Part shown: piece by piece, positions 40,421 to 49,953 of the stretch
Numbering within the stretch: position 1 is the first letter of the stretch
How the letters are laid out: the number at the start of each line of letters is the position of its first letter
Source: Microbacterium sp. LWO13-1.2
Lineage (GTDB): Bacteria; Actinomycetota; Actinomycetes; Actinomycetales; Microbacteriaceae
NCBI RefSeq assembly: GCF_038397725.1
Contig: NZ_CP151634.1
Span: 2,728,001-2,792,000 of the forward strand
Length of the DNA: 64,000 nt
Direction: 5' to 3'
The notes under the pieces: generated by a model
The model's input: the letters and a program-made list of their open reading frames with translations, nothing else
What the model was told of the DNA's origin: nothing
The model's database searches: none
Program-made: the position numbers and the translations under genes

Positions 40421-41229
40421 GCGTCGGACGTCGCATTCTCCTCGGCGCAGCCGTGTTGATCCTCGCGCTGATCGCCGTGGCGGCGCTCGTGCCCGACCTG
40501 ATCGCCTCCCAGGATCCCCTGCAGACCGATGTGCGCAGCGCCCTGCAGGCGCCGAGCGCCGCGCATCTGTTCGGCACGGACCAGAGTGGCCGCGACGTCT
40601 TCTCGCGCGTTGTGCACGGGACAGGCAGATCGGTCGGCATCGGACTGCTCGCGACCGCCCTCGCCCTCGTCGTCGGTCTGCTGTTCGGCGCACTGGCGGG
40701 GGTCGCGCCCCGCGCCGTCGATATTGCCGCGATGCGCGTCACGGATGTGCTCCTCGCCTTCCCCGAGTTCCTCGTCGCTCTGATCGTCGTCGCGGTGCTC
40801 GGGCCCGGTCCCGTGAACGTCGCGATCGCGGTCACGCTCGCCGCGGTGCCGGTGTACGTGCGCATGGGGCGCGTGCAGACGAGGACGCTCGCCGTCGCCG
40901 AACACGTCGAGGCGGCTCGCATCCTCGGGGTGCCGCCCGTGCTCGCGTTCGTGAGGCATGTGGTGCCCAGCGTCTTCGGGTCGCTCAGTGTGCTCGCCAC
41001 CATCGGGATCGGATCGAGCATCCTTGCCGCAGCCGGGCTCAGCTTCCTCGGCCTCGGCCCCGCGGAACCGGCACCGGAATGGGGCCTCATGCTGGCCGGC
41101 GGGCGCAACGTCCTCGGCCAGGCCTGGTGGATCTCGGTCTTTCCCGGAGCGGCGATCACGCTCACGGTCGTCGCAGCGACGATCGTCGGACGTCAACTGA
41201 GGGCCCGCGCCGAGGGGAGGACATCATGA
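40417..41229 (+). CDS. ABC importer permease 2 (DppC-like)
   Basis: A 270-residue permease with the DppC features HLFGTDQSGRDVFSRVVHGT and the coupling loop EHVEAARILGVPPVLAFVRH. About six membrane helices are visible, the first at ILLGAAVLILALIAVAALVP. ATG 40417 overlaps the stop of permease 1, and its own stop overlaps the ATPase start (ATGA), so the three are tightly coupled. Confidence 0.92.
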   Translation: MSVGRRILLGAAVLILALIAVAALVPDLIASQDPLQTDVRSALQAPSAAHLFGTDQSGRDVFSRVVHGTGRSVGIGLLATALALVVGLLFGALAGVAPRAVDIAAMRVTDVLLAFPEFLVALIVVAVLGPGPVNVAIAVTLAAVPVYVRMGRVQTRTLAVAEHVEAARILGVPPVLAFVRHVVPSVFGSLSVLATIGIGSSILAAAGLSFLGLGPAEPAPEWGLMLAGGRNVLGQAWWISVFPGAAITLTVVAATIVGRQLRARAEGRTS

Positions 41230-42722
41230 GTGCGCTCGAGGTGCGGGATCTCTCCGTCAGAATCGGCGGTGCCAGGCCGGTGGAATCCGTCTCCTTCACC
41301 GTGGAACCGGGGGAGTGCGTCGCGATCGTCGGGGAGTCGGGGGCCGGCAAGTCGCTGACGGCCGCGGCCCTGCTGGGACTGACTCCGCACGTCGCCCGGG
41401 TATCTGCCACCCGTCTCGTCGTCGACGGCGTCGATGCGCGGTTGTTCGGCGAACATGAGTGGCGCCGGCTCCGCGGCGAACGGATCGCGCTCGTGTCGCA
41501 GGATGCTCTGGTGTCCCTCGACCCGCTGCGCACCATCGGGGCGGAGATCGCCGAACCGTTGGCCATCCATCGGCAGCTCGCGGGGACGCAGCGCCGCACA
41601 CGAGTGCTCGAACTTCTCGACGCGGTGGCGATGCCGGAGCCGGCACGTCGGATCAGACAGTACTCGCACGAGCTGTCCGGAGGGCTCCGGCAACGCGCGC
41701 TCATCGCCTCGGCCCTTGCCGGCGACCCGGCGGTGCTCATCGCCGACGAGCCGACCACGGCCCTGGACGCGACGGTGCAGGCGCGGATCCTCGATCTGCT
41801 GCGAGGGATCGCGGATGCCGGCACCGCCGTCGTCTTCATCAGCCACGACTTCGAGGCCGTGCGGCGGGTCGCCGATCGGGTCCTGGTGATGCGGGACGGC
41901 CGGGTGGTCGAATCCGGTGCGGTCGCGGACGTGCTCGAGGCTCCGCAGCACGAATACACGCGCCGACTGATCGCAGCGACGATGCACGAGCCGCGTCCCG
42001 CCGTCGATGCGGGCGGCGAGCTGGTGTTCTCGTCCGTGGCGGCGTCGAAGGCGTTCGGCGCCATGCCCGCCGTCGTCGGTGCGACTTTCTCGGTGCATCG
42101 TGGTCGGACGCTCGGCATCGTCGGGGAGTCCGGCTCCGGCAAGACGACACTGGCCAGGATGATCGTCGGGGTGGAGCATCCGGACGCCGGCGAACTGCGC
42201 CGGAACGGAGCGCAGCGCGTGCAGCTTGTGCACCAGAACCCGCTCGGCGCATTCGATCCGCGATGGACGATCGGACGATCGCTGCGCGAGGCGCTTGCTG
42301 CCGGCCGGGTCCCGCGCTCGCAGCGTTCATCGCGCGTTGCCGGACTGCTCGTCGAGGTCGGCCTGGATCCCGCACTCGCGGGGCGCCGGCCATCAGCCCT
42401 CTCCGGCGGTCAGCGACAGCGCGCGGCCATCGCCCGGACCCTCGCCGCCGATCCGGATGTTCTGGTGCTCGACGAGCCGGTGTCGGCACTCGATCCCTCG
42501 GTGCGGGAGCGGATCCTGCACCTGCTCCGGCGACTGCAGCGAGAACGCGGGCTGACGATAATCTTCGTCTCGCACGATCTCGACGTGATCGCGGCGATCG
42601 CGGATGACGTGCTCGTGATGCAGGACGGGCGGATCGTCGAGCAGGGCGCCACCGGTGCCGTCTTCGCGGCTCCTCAGCATCCGTTCACTCGAGAGCTACT
42701 CGCGGCCAGCGCCGTGTCCTGA
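41226..42722 (+). CDS. ABC importer tandem ATPase (DppD-DppF fusion)
   Basis: The 498-residue protein joins two ABC ATPase domains. Domain 1 has GESGAGKS, LSGGLRQR and VLIADEPTTALD; domain 2 has GESGSGKT, LSGGQRQR and VLVLDEPVSALDPS. The oligopeptide-type C-terminal extension APQHEYTRRLIAAT after domain 1, and its counterpart APQHPFTRELLAAS after domain 2, confirm the family. The fusion replaces two separate ATPase genes, so this operon is a complete four-gene importer. Its stop lies two bases from that of the convergent pentapeptide-like gene, with no terminator between them. Confidence 0.93.
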   Translation: MSALEVRDLSVRIGGARPVESVSFTVEPGECVAIVGESGAGKSLTAAALLGLTPHVARVSATRLVVDGVDARLFGEHEWRRLRGERIALVSQDALVSLDPLRTIGAEIAEPLAIHRQLAGTQRRTRVLELLDAVAMPEPARRIRQYSHELSGGLRQRALIASALAGDPAVLIADEPTTALDATVQARILDLLRGIADAGTAVVFISHDFEAVRRVADRVLVMRDGRVVESGAVADVLEAPQHEYTRRLIAATMHEPRPAVDAGGELVFSSVAASKAFGAMPAVVGATFSVHRGRTLGIVGESGSGKTTLARMIVGVEHPDAGELRRNGAQRVQLVHQNPLGAFDPRWTIGRSLREALAAGRVPRSQRSSRVAGLLVEVGLDPALAGRRPSALSGGQRQRAAIARTLAADPDVLVLDEPVSALDPSVRERILHLLRRLQRERGLTIIFVSHDLDVIAAIADDVLVMQDGRIVEQGATGAVFAAPQHPFTRELLAASAVS

Positions 42723-42724
42723 GC

Positions 42725-43375
42725 TCAGCCCTTGATCTGGATGCCGAGTCCGGCCGCAATGGTCGGGGCGAGCTGCTGCACCTGGAACTCGGTCAGTGTG
42801 GTTCCGCGCAGGCTGTTCGCGTCGAGGTAGGCGAGGGCATCCAATCCGCGCAGATCGACGTGCGTGGCACGCATGCCGCGCGGATCGACCTCGTCGCTGC
42901 GAGTGCTCGTGAAGCGAACCCGGGTGAGTTCGGCCTGCGGCATGTCGATGGCGCGGATGCTGCAGCCGGTGACCTCGATATCTTCGGCGCGCGCTGTCCC
43001 GAGGTTCAGGTAATCGATGCGCACGTCGCGGAGTTCGAGCTCGGCGATGCGGGCGCCGCTGAGATCGAGCGTCCCGATCCGTCCGCCGGTGATGCGAAGG
43101 CGACGGATTCCGGAATTGCGGAGTTTGAGGGAGGCCACCCTCATGTCGGTCATCGCGACGTCGAGGATCGTGGCACCGGTGAGGTCGACCGTGTCGGCAT
43201 CCGCCGTGACCACGCACTGCTCCAAGGAGGCGTACGCGAGATCCGCTGAGCCCGCGATCTCGAGGCGTGCGGCCAACAGGTCGGCTCGACGGGCAGGAGT
43301 GGCGGGTGCGAGGTCCTCCGGGAGGTCGGGTGCGGTGACGCGAGGCGCGACGGGGGAGTCGGAGGAGCGGGCCAT
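42725..43375 (-). CDS. Pentapeptide-repeat-like beta-helix protein
   Basis: The 216-residue protein has, from about residue 45, many short repeats in which Leu, Ile, Val or Met recur every five residues with polar residues between (LTGATILDVAMTD, LRNSGIRRLRITGG, LDLSGARIAELELRD). This suggests a right-handed quadrilateral beta-helix. Some pentapeptide proteins mimic DNA and protect gyrase, but nothing specific points to that here. A TACGCT element six bases before ATG 43375 fits a leaderless mRNA. The gene is convergent with the ABC importer and lies beside the repeat-flanked nuclease-like gene. Confidence 0.7.
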   Translation of the reverse strand: MARSSDSPVAPRVTAPDLPEDLAPATPARRADLLAARLEIAGSADLAYASLEQCVVTADADTVDLTGATILDVAMTDMRVASLKLRNSGIRRLRITGGRIGTLDLSGARIAELELRDVRIDYLNLGTARAEDIEVTGCSIRAIDMPQAELTRVRFTSTRSDEVDPRGMRATHVDLRGLDALAYLDANSLRGTTLTEFQVQQLAPTIAAGLGIQIKG

Positions 43376-43381
43376 CCCTCG

Positions 43382-43387
43382 AGCGTA
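43382..43387 (-). promoter_or_regulatory. -10 element of the pentapeptide-like gene, leaderless geometry
   Basis: TACGCT, then CGAGGG, then ATG at 43375 on the minus strand. Confidence 0.45.
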
Positions 43388-43452
43388 TGCGGTGGCACGG
43401 ACAGGGGTGGGTGAGCAGCGCGCCTCGGCTTGCTGCAACCCCGGAAGCGCAA

Positions 43453-43524
43453 CTTCGCAGACCTTCCCGAACTTCGCAGGAATTTCAGGAGAGTCTGCGA
43501 AGACGCTGCAATTCTGCGACGAAC
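43453..43524 (+). repeat. Left 72-bp repeat flanking the nuclease-like gene
   Basis: Built of CTTCGCAG boxes and their complements. It matches the right copy (44479-44550) at 62 of 72 positions without gaps, in the same orientation. Inner arms CTTCGCAGG and TCTGCGAAG pair with one wobble; the outer arms are slightly degraded compared with the right copy. Confidence 0.85.
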
Positions 43525-43618
43525 GAGTTGTCCTACACAGGGGGTGGATGCTGGAGCCCGTCCACAGTTCCGGGATGCGCAGGGAATGAGCGGCGGTGGG
43601 ATGCGGCATGCTGCCGGA

Positions 43619-44467
43619 ATGAGCCAGGACAACCTCATCGAGGCCGTCACCAATGGCGGTGGTGTCATGCGCGTGGAGCGGCTCCGCGAACTCGGTTTTC
43701 GGCGCACACTTCTCGAGTCCGTACTCGCCGCAGGCCGACTTCAGCGCGTGCGCCGCGGATGGGTGGCGTTGCCGAACGTGGATCCGCTTCTCGCATCGGC
43801 GGCGCGGCGCGGCGTCGTGCTCACATGCATCACCCAGGCGCGCCGACTCGGCTTGTGGGTGCACGAGACGCCGGCAGCTGCGCACGTCGGAGCGACGCCA
43901 GGCAGCGCGGGTGGAAAGCCGGACACGATCCGCGTGCACTGGGCGCGGCCGTTGCTGCCACGTCACCCGGACTCGCTCGTGGATCCGATCGAGAATGTGC
44001 TCGCGATAGTCGCCGAGTGCGAGCCCCATGAGCAGGCGCTCGCGACCTGGGACTCCGCGCTCAACAAGGGACTGGTCACGTTGGAAGGACTCGCCGGGTA
44101 CGACTGGCGCCCGGCGGCGCGGCGTCTGCTCGGAGAAGCGACGCCGTTCTCGGACGCCGGGCTGGAGACCTACCTTCGCCCTCGACTGCGCTGGCTGCGG
44201 CATCCGATCCGGATCCAGACGTGGATTGCGGGCCACAGGGTCGACGCGCTCATCGGCGAGCGTCTCGTGCTGCAGATCGACGGAGCACATCACGTCGGCC
44301 AGCAGCGCAGCGAGGACATCAGACACGATGCCGAGCTGAGGCTCATGGGATACCACGTGGTTCGCATCAGCTACCACCAGATGATGCACGAATGGGCATT
44401 AGTGCAGGACCTGATCATGCGAGCCGTCGCTCAGGGGCTACATCTCGCGTCGCGTCGCCGGGCCTGA
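43619..44467 (+). CDS. AbiEi-like N-terminal domain plus DUF559/Vsr-like nuclease domain protein
   Basis: The 282-residue protein starts with a winged-helix segment like the AbiEi antitoxin domain (IEAVTNGGGVMRVERLRELG, then LAAGRLQRVRRGWVALP). The C-terminal part (HRVDALIGERLVLQIDGAHH, then DAELRLMGYHVVRISY) matches the DUF559/Vsr-like restriction endonuclease fold, with candidate metal-binding aspartates in VDALIG and QIDGAHH. No AbiEii toxin gene is adjacent. ATG 43619 is used; ATG 43586 and 43601 are in frame and possible. The gene sits inside two direct 72-bp repeats, 94 bp after the left and 11 bp before the right copy. Confidence 0.75.
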   Translation: MSQDNLIEAVTNGGGVMRVERLRELGFRRTLLESVLAAGRLQRVRRGWVALPNVDPLLASAARRGVVLTCITQARRLGLWVHETPAAAHVGATPGSAGGKPDTIRVHWARPLLPRHPDSLVDPIENVLAIVAECEPHEQALATWDSALNKGLVTLEGLAGYDWRPAARRLLGEATPFSDAGLETYLRPRLRWLRHPIRIQTWIAGHRVDALIGERLVLQIDGAHHVGQQRSEDIRHDAELRLMGYHVVRISYHQMMHEWALVQDLIMRAVAQGLHLASRRRA

Positions 44468-44478
44468 TGGGGGCGCTT

Positions 44479-44550
44479 CTTCGCAGAACTGCCCCAACTT
44501 CGCAGGAATTCCTGGAGAGCCTGCGAAGAAGCTGCGGTTCTGCGAAGAAC
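44479..44550 (+). repeat. Right 72-bp repeat flanking the nuclease-like gene
   Basis: The less degraded copy. Outer arms CTTCGCAGAA (44479-44488) and TTCTGCGAAG (44538-44547) are perfectly complementary, and inner arms CTTCGCAGG (44498-44506) and CCTGCGAAG (44520-44528) also are, so it can form two nested stems. It lies just upstream of the ileS T-box. Confidence 0.85.
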
Positions 44551-44611
44551 CGCTGGCGCACGGCTCGGCCCCGCAAGGCGCCCGGATGCCGCACTCACGA
44601 CCTGCGCGTAG

Positions 44612-44827
44612 AATGAGAGCACAAGCACTGATCCGGCCATCACCGGGGAGCTCTCGGAAGAACGCAGGAGACTGCAAGTAGAACCGAGCGGGGCAGGCCC
44701 GTCATCGCCGCAGTGAGAGTGGTCGCGTCGTGAGACGCAGCACGTGAGGTGGTACCGCGGTCTCGCAGGAGATCGTCCTCGCAGCAGCATCCGCCCGTGC
44801 CACCAGCTCAGATCACTGCGAGACGAC
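44612..44827 (+). promoter_or_regulatory. T-box riboswitch controlling ileS translation
   Basis: The leader has the conserved T-box TGGTACCGCGG (44750-44760), whose TGGT core pairs with the ACCA end of uncharged tRNA, and an upstream stem with an ATC isoleucine specifier (GGCCATCACCGGGGAG). GTCTCGCAG (44760-44768) is perfectly complementary to CTGCGAGAC (44816-44824) directly before the start codon, a likely sequestering helix. This is the short translational type known for actinobacterial ileS. There is no terminator-like T run. Uncharged tRNA-Ile should open the start region. Confidence 0.88.
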
Positions 44828-47800
44828 ATGACCTACCCGCGTTCATCCTTCGGACCCGCCGCCGATGCCTCCGTCGTGCCCAGCCCGCGCTTCCCCGAGA
44901 TCGAGACCGAAGTTCTCGAGTTCTGGAAGTCGGATGACACTTTCCGTGCATCGATCGAGCAGCGCGACGGTGCACCCGAGTGGGTGTTCTACGACGGTCC
45001 TCCGTTCGCCAACGGACTGCCGCACTACGGTCACCTGCTGACCGGCTATGCGAAGGACGTGTTCCCGCGCTTCCAGACGATGATCGGCCACAAGGTCGAT
45101 CGCGTATTCGGCTGGGACACCCACGGCCTGCCGGCCGAGCTCGAGGCGATGAAGCAGCTCGGCATCACCGAGAAGAGCCAGATCGAGGCCATGGGGATCG
45201 ACGTCTTCAACGCGAAGGCGAAGGATTCCGTGTTGACCTACACCCGCGAGTGGGAGGACTACGTCACCCGCCAAGCCCGCTGGGTCGACTTCGAGCGCGG
45301 CTACAAGACGCTCGATCTCGGATACATGGAGAGTGTGCTCTGGGCCTTCAAGACCCTCTACGACAAGGGCCTCGCCTACGAGGGCTACCGCGTGCTGCCG
45401 TACTGCTGGCGCGACGAGACGCCGCTGTCGGCGCACGAGCTGCGCATGGATGACGACGTCTACCAGATGCGTCAGGACCCGTCCGTGACGGTCTCGTTCC
45501 CGCTCGCGGGTGCGGATGCCGCCGCCAAGGGGCTCGAAGGCGTGCGGGTGCTCGCCTGGACCACGACGCCGTGGACGCTGCCGACCAACCTCGCGCTCGC
45601 CGTGGGGCCTTCGATCGAGTACGTCGTGGTGCCTGCAGGGCCGAACGGCGTCGCAGAAGGAGCAGCAGGCGGTCGCTACCTGCTGGCGCGGGACCTGCTC
45701 AGCGGCTATGCGAAAGACCTCGGCTACGAGGACGGAGACGCCGTGGTGGCGGCCATCGAGCGCACCATCACCGGCGCTGACCTCGGCGGCCTCCGCTACG
45801 AGCCGCTTTTCGACTACTACGCCGACGTCGAGACCTACGGCACCGAGAACGCGTGGCAGATCCTCGTCGACGACTACGTCACCACCACCGACGGCACCGG
45901 CGTGGTGCATCAGGCTCCCGCGTACGGTGAGGACGACCAGCGGGTCGCCGAAGCCGCCGGCATCCCGACGATCCTCTCCCTTGACGATGGCGGACGCTTT
46001 CTGCCGAACGTGACCGATGTCGCGGGCGAGCTGTGGATGGACGCGAACACGCCGCTGGTGCGGCTTCTCCGCGCGGACGGCCGACTCATCCGCCTGCAGA
46101 GCTACGAGCACTCGTACCCGCACTGCTGGCGCTGCCGGAACCCCCTGATCTACAAGGCCGTGTCCAGCTGGTTCATCCGGGTCACCGACATCAAGGACGA
46201 CCTGCTGGCGAACAACGAGCAGATCACCTGGGTGCCCGAGAACGTCAAGCACGGTCAGTTCGGCAAGTGGCTCGAGGGCGCGCGCGACTGGTCCATCAGC
46301 CGCAACCGCTACTGGGGATCGCCGATCCCGATCTGGAAGAGCGATGACCCGGAGTACCCGCGCGTCGACGCTTACGGCTCCCTCGAGGACATGGAGCGCG
46401 ACTTCGGCACGCTGCCGCGCAACCCGGAGGGTGAGATCGACCTGCACCGTCCGTACATCGATGATCTGACCCGGCCGAACCCCGACGACCCCACCGGCAA
46501 GAGCACGATGCGCCGCATCGAGGACGTCTTCGACGTGTGGTTCGACTCCGGCTCGATGCCGTACGCGCAGGTGCACTACCCGTTCGAGAACCAGGAATGG
46601 TTCGACTCGCACTCGCCGGCCGACTTCATCGTGGAGTACATCGGACAGACGCGTGGCTGGTTCTACGTGATGCACGTGCTGTCCACGGCGCTGTTCGACC
46701 GCCCGGCGTTCACGGGTGTCAGCTGCCACGGCATCGTGCTGGGCTCCGACGGCTACAAGATGTCGAAGTCGCTGCGCAACTACCCGGACGTCTCCGAGGT
46801 GCTCGATCGCGACGGCTCCGACGCGATGCGCTGGTTCCTGATGTCGAGTTCGGTGCTGCGCGGCGGCAACCTCGCTGTCACCGAAGAGGGCATCCGCGCG
46901 GGCGTCCGCGAGTTCCTGCTGCCCCTGTGGAACTCGTGGTACTTCTTCGCGACCTACGCGAACGCATCCGACGGCTACGAGGCGACCTGGCGTACCGACT
47001 CCACGGACGTCCTCGACCGGTACATCCTCGCCCGTCTCGGCGACCTCGTCCGCGAGGTGCGCGCCGATCTGCAGGGCCTGGACTCGACCACGGCCGCCGG
47101 ACGACTGCGCGAATTCGGCGAGACCCTGACGAACTGGTACATCCGTCGTTCCCGCGACCGCTTCTGGGTCGGTGTGACCGATGACCCGAAGAGCCGCGAG
47201 GCGTTCGACACCCTGTACACGGTGCTCGAGACGCTCTGCCGGGTCGCCGCCCCGCTGGTTCCCCTCGTCAGCGAGCGGGTCTGGCAGGGTCTCACCGGCG
47301 ATCGCAGCGTCCACCTCACGGACTGGCCGGATGACACCGCGTTCCCCGCCGCAGACGAGATCCGGGATGCGATGGATGCCGTACGCGAACTGTCGAGCGT
47401 CGGCAACGCGCTGCGCAAGAAGGAGAAGCTGCGGGTGCGCCTGCCGCTGGCCCGTCTCACGATCGTGTCGCCGCTGGCCGCATCGCTGGGTCAGTTCGAG
47501 GACATCCTGCGTGAAGAGCTCAACGTGAAGCGCGTCGAACTGGTCGAACTCGGGGAGAACGCGGCAGCAGAGTACGGCGTCAGCCACAGGCTCAGCGTGA
47601 ATGCCCGCGCGGCCGGTCCGCGCCTCGGCAAAGAGGTGCAGAAGGTCATCCAGGCGGCGCGCGGCGGCTTCTGGACCGAGGAGAACGGCGTGGTGGCGGC
47701 CGACGGCATCGCACTGGAGCCCGGCGAGTACGAGCTCGTGCTGGAGACCACGGGTCGCCCCGAGGGCGAGGCTCTGGCCATCGTCCCCAGCGGCGGCTTC

Positions 47801-48190
47801 GTGCTGCTCGACACTGCTCTCACACCGGAACTGAAGGCCGAAGGCCTCGCGCGGGACGTGATCCGCGCTGTGCAGGACACCCGCAAGTCCGCGGACTTCG
47901 ACGTCAGCGACCGCATCCGTCTGGAGCTGTGGTTCACGCACCTCGACGATCTGTTCGCCGTCAAGAGCGCGTTCGCGGTCGCGGGCGTCGCCGAGGAGAC
48001 TCTCGCAGTGTCCTACTCCCTCGGCGCGAAGGACGAGGTCGTGCTGGAGCATGGCGGCGGCAATTGGGGACGGCAGGAAGGCGGCTTCGAGTACGAGGCC
48101 GTGGTCGAAGCGGGCACCTACGCCAACGTCGGCAGCATCCGAGTGAGCATCGCCCGAGAGGGTTACCAGGAGAACGGGACAACCGCATGA
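44828..48190 (+). CDS. ileS: Isoleucine--tRNA ligase, eukaryote-like type 2
   Basis: This enzyme charges tRNA-Ile. In the 1120-residue protein the class I motifs are HYGH at 66-69 ([11 protein letters not shown]) and KMSKS at 644-648 followed by LRNYPD. The long form and the [11 protein letters not shown] context are those of type 2 IleRS, the group associated with natural mupirocin resistance. The editing domain ([18 protein letters not shown]) is present. ATG 44828 is the start controlled by the T-box; a longer reading frame would pass through the riboswitch. The stop overlaps folC (ATGA). Confidence 0.97.
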   Translation: MTYPRSSFGPAADASVVPSPRFPEIETEVLEFWKSDDTFRASIEQRDGAPEWVFYDGPPFANGLPHYGHLLTGYAKDVFPRFQTMIGHKVDRVFGWDTHGLPAELEAMKQLGITEKSQIEAMGIDVFNAKAKDSVLTYTREWEDYVTRQARWVDFERGYKTLDLGYMESVLWAFKTLYDKGLAYEGYRVLPYCWRDETPLSAHELRMDDDVYQMRQDPSVTVSFPLAGADAAAKGLEGVRVLAWTTTPWTLPTNLALAVGPSIEYVVVPAGPNGVAEGAAGGRYLLARDLLSGYAKDLGYEDGDAVVAAIERTITGADLGGLRYEPLFDYYADVETYGTENAWQILVDDYVTTTDGTGVVHQAPAYGEDDQRVAEAAGIPTILSLDDGGRFLPNVTDVAGELWMDANTPLVRLLRADGRLIRLQSYEHSYPHCWRCRNPLIYKAVSSWFIRVTDIKDDLLANNEQITWVPENVKHGQFGKWLEGARDWSISRNRYWGSPIPIWKSDDPEYPRVDAYGSLEDMERDFGTLPRNPEGEIDLHRPYIDDLTRPNPDDPTGKSTMRRIEDVFDVWFDSGSMPYAQVHYPFENQEWFDSHSPADFIVEYIGQTRGWFYVMHVLSTALFDRPAFTGVSCHGIVLGSDGYKMSKSLRNYPDVSEVLDRDGSDAMRWFLMSSSVLRGGNLAVTEEGIRAGVREFLLPLWNSWYFFATYANASDGYEATWRTDSTDVLDRYILARLGDLVREVRADLQGLDSTTAAGRLREFGETLTNWYIRRSRDRFWVGVTDDPKSREAFDTLYTVLETLCRVAAPLVPLVSERVWQGLTGDRSVHLTDWPDDTAFPAADEIRDAMDAVRELSSVGNALRKKEKLRVRLPLARLTIVSPLAASLGQFEDILREELNVKRVELVELGENAAAEYGVSHRLSVNARAAGPRLGKEVQKVIQAARGGFWTEENGVVAADGIALEPGEYELVLETTGRPEGEALAIVPSGGFVLLDTALTPELKAEGLARDVIRAVQDTRKSADFDVSDRIRLELWFTHLDDLFAVKSAFAVAGVAEETLAVSYSLGAKDEVVLEHGGGNWGRQEGGFEYEAVVEAGTYANVGSIRVSIAREGYQENGTTA

Positions 48191-49539
48191 GCGACCGCGA
48201 GCGCGCAGACGCCGTCTATGAGACCCTCCTTGCCCGGGCGGGCGAGCGCTGGGTTCAGCCGCGGAAGGAGCGCACGGCGCGGATCCTGGCGTTCCTCGAC
48301 GACCCGCAGCGCACCTACCGGGTGGTGCACATCACCGGAACCAACGGCAAGACGTCGACGGCACGGATGATCGAGAGCCTGCTGCGCGCGCACGACCTGC
48401 GCACCGGCTTGTTCACCAGCCCGCACCTGGAGCGCTTCACCGAGCGGATCATGATCGATGGCGAGCCCATCGATGATGCCGCGATCGCGGACGCCTGGGA
48501 CGAGATCGAACCGTTCGTCGACATCGTCGACGCCGAGCTGGAGGCGGCAGACGACGCCCCGCTGACGTTCTTCGAGCTGCTCACGGTGCTCGCCTTCGTG
48601 GCGGCCGCCGATGCGCCGGTCGATGTGCTCGTGCTCGAAGTCGGGATGGGCGGTGAGTGGGATTCGACGAACACCGCCGATGGCGACGTCGCCGTGTTCA
48701 CGCCGATCGACATCGATCACGCGGACCGTCTGGGCGCGACCATCGCCGAGATCGCCCAGGTCAAGGCCGGGATCATCAAGGAGGGCGCCGCGGTCGTGTC
48801 CGCACAGCAGCCCGCCGAGGCCGTCGAGGTCCTGCGCAGGGTCGCGACCGCGAACGGCGCAACGATCGCATTCGAGGGCGAGGAGTTCGGCCTCGTCGAT
48901 CAGAAGCTCGCCGTCGGAGGACAGCTCCTCACCGTCCGCGGTCTCGCGGGGGAGTACGTCGAGGAGTACCTGCCTCTGTACGGCGCGCACCAGGGCCACA
49001 ACGCCGCGCTCGCGGTGGCGGCGGTCGAATCCCTCATCGGAGGCGGGTCGCAGCGCATCGCGGCCGACATCGTCGCCGAGGGCCTGCAGGGGGCGACCTC
49101 TCCTGGCCGTCTGCAGCTGCTCGGGATCGCTCCGACGGTGATCGTCGATGCCGCCCACAATCCTCATGGTGCCGCTGCCCTCGCGCTGGCGCTCGATGAC
49201 AGCTTCGACTTCGACGAGTGGGGGATCGTGCTCGGCATCCTCTCCGACAAGGACGCCGCCGGCATCGTCGCCCGTCTGGCTCCGGCGGCCGCGCATGTCT
49301 TCGCGACGGCGCCGGATTCGGAGCGGGCGAGCGACGCGGATGTCATCGCCGATCTCGTCGAGCAGACAGGGGGGCGGGTGACGGTGCATCCAACGCTCGC
49401 CGAAGCGGCCGACGCGGCGCGTGAGTGGGCATCCTCCTCCGACCGCCGCGCCGTCGCCATCGCCGGCTCCGTGGTGCTCGCCGGTGAGGCGATCGCGCTG
49501 GCCGAGACCGAGGACTGGAAGTCCGGGTGGCGAGCGTGA
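48187..49539 (+). CDS. folC: Bifunctional folylpolyglutamate/dihydrofolate synthase
   Basis: This ligase adds glutamate to folates and may also make dihydrofolate. The 450-residue Mur-ligase-type protein has the P-loop TGTNGKTS around residues 50-57, the [11 protein letters not shown] region, [12 protein letters not shown] and [14 protein letters not shown] 48187 overlaps the ileS stop by four bases, so folC is also under T-box influence through coupling. The next gene overlaps again (GTGA). Confidence 0.95.
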   Translation: MSDRERADAVYETLLARAGERWVQPRKERTARILAFLDDPQRTYRVVHITGTNGKTSTARMIESLLRAHDLRTGLFTSPHLERFTERIMIDGEPIDDAAIADAWDEIEPFVDIVDAELEAADDAPLTFFELLTVLAFVAAADAPVDVLVLEVGMGGEWDSTNTADGDVAVFTPIDIDHADRLGATIAEIAQVKAGIIKEGAAVVSAQQPAEAVEVLRRVATANGATIAFEGEEFGLVDQKLAVGGQLLTVRGLAGEYVEEYLPLYGAHQGHNAALAVAAVESLIGGGSQRIAADIVAEGLQGATSPGRLQLLGIAPTVIVDAAHNPHGAAALALALDDSFDFDEWGIVLGILSDKDAAGIVARLAPAAAHVFATAPDSERASDADVIADLVEQTGGRVTVHPTLAEAADAAREWASSSDRRAVAIAGSVVLAGEAIALAETEDWKSGWRA

Positions 49540-49952
49540 GTGCTCCGGCACGCCCGGGGCGCCCGCCGCGAACCCTCGTGCAGAAGCTCGCCCCGATCGT
49601 GCTGGGTTTCGAGGCGATCGTCGTGGTGCTGGTCGGTCTCACCCTCTTCGGTCTCAAGGCGTTGCCCGCCGGGATCGAGCAGTGGTGGGCGATCGTCGGC
49701 GCCGCCGTCGTAGCTCTGGCGTGCATCGTCACCGCCGGCATGATCACGAAGCCGTGGGCGATCGGCGTCGGCTGGGTGATTCAGGCGATCATCGCGCTCT
49801 CCGCGTTCTTCGAGCCGACGATCGTGATCGTCGTCCTGATTTTCGGCGGCATGTGGGGGTATGCGACGATCATGGGGGCCCGATTGGACGCACGACGCCC
49901 GACGGAGCCCACGACCGAGACTCAGACTCATACTCAGACAGAGAGTGAATGA
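49536..49952 (+). CDS. DUF4233 membrane protein
   Basis: A 138-residue protein with four predicted membrane helices (IVLGFEAIVVVLVGLTLFGL, WWAIVGAAVVALACIVTAGM, WVIQAIIALSAFF and TIVIVVLIFGGMWGYATIMG). DUF4233 proteins regularly follow folC in actinobacteria. Function is unknown. GTG 49536 overlaps the folC stop; GTG 49527 is possible but would overlap more. The C-terminal tail is threonine/glutamate-rich (TETQTHTQTESE). Confidence 0.85.
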   Translation: MSAPARPGRPPRTLVQKLAPIVLGFEAIVVVLVGLTLFGLKALPAGIEQWWAIVGAAVVALACIVTAGMITKPWAIGVGWVIQAIIALSAFFEPTIVIVVLIFGGMWGYATIMGARLDARRPTEPTTETQTHTQTESE

Positions 49953-49953
49953 C

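Noticed and set aside
44843..48052. A 1069-codon open frame on the minus strand opposite ileS
   Set aside because: It is a shadow of ileS: composition is Leu/Arg/Val/Asp-rich with no motif, and ileS is unambiguous.
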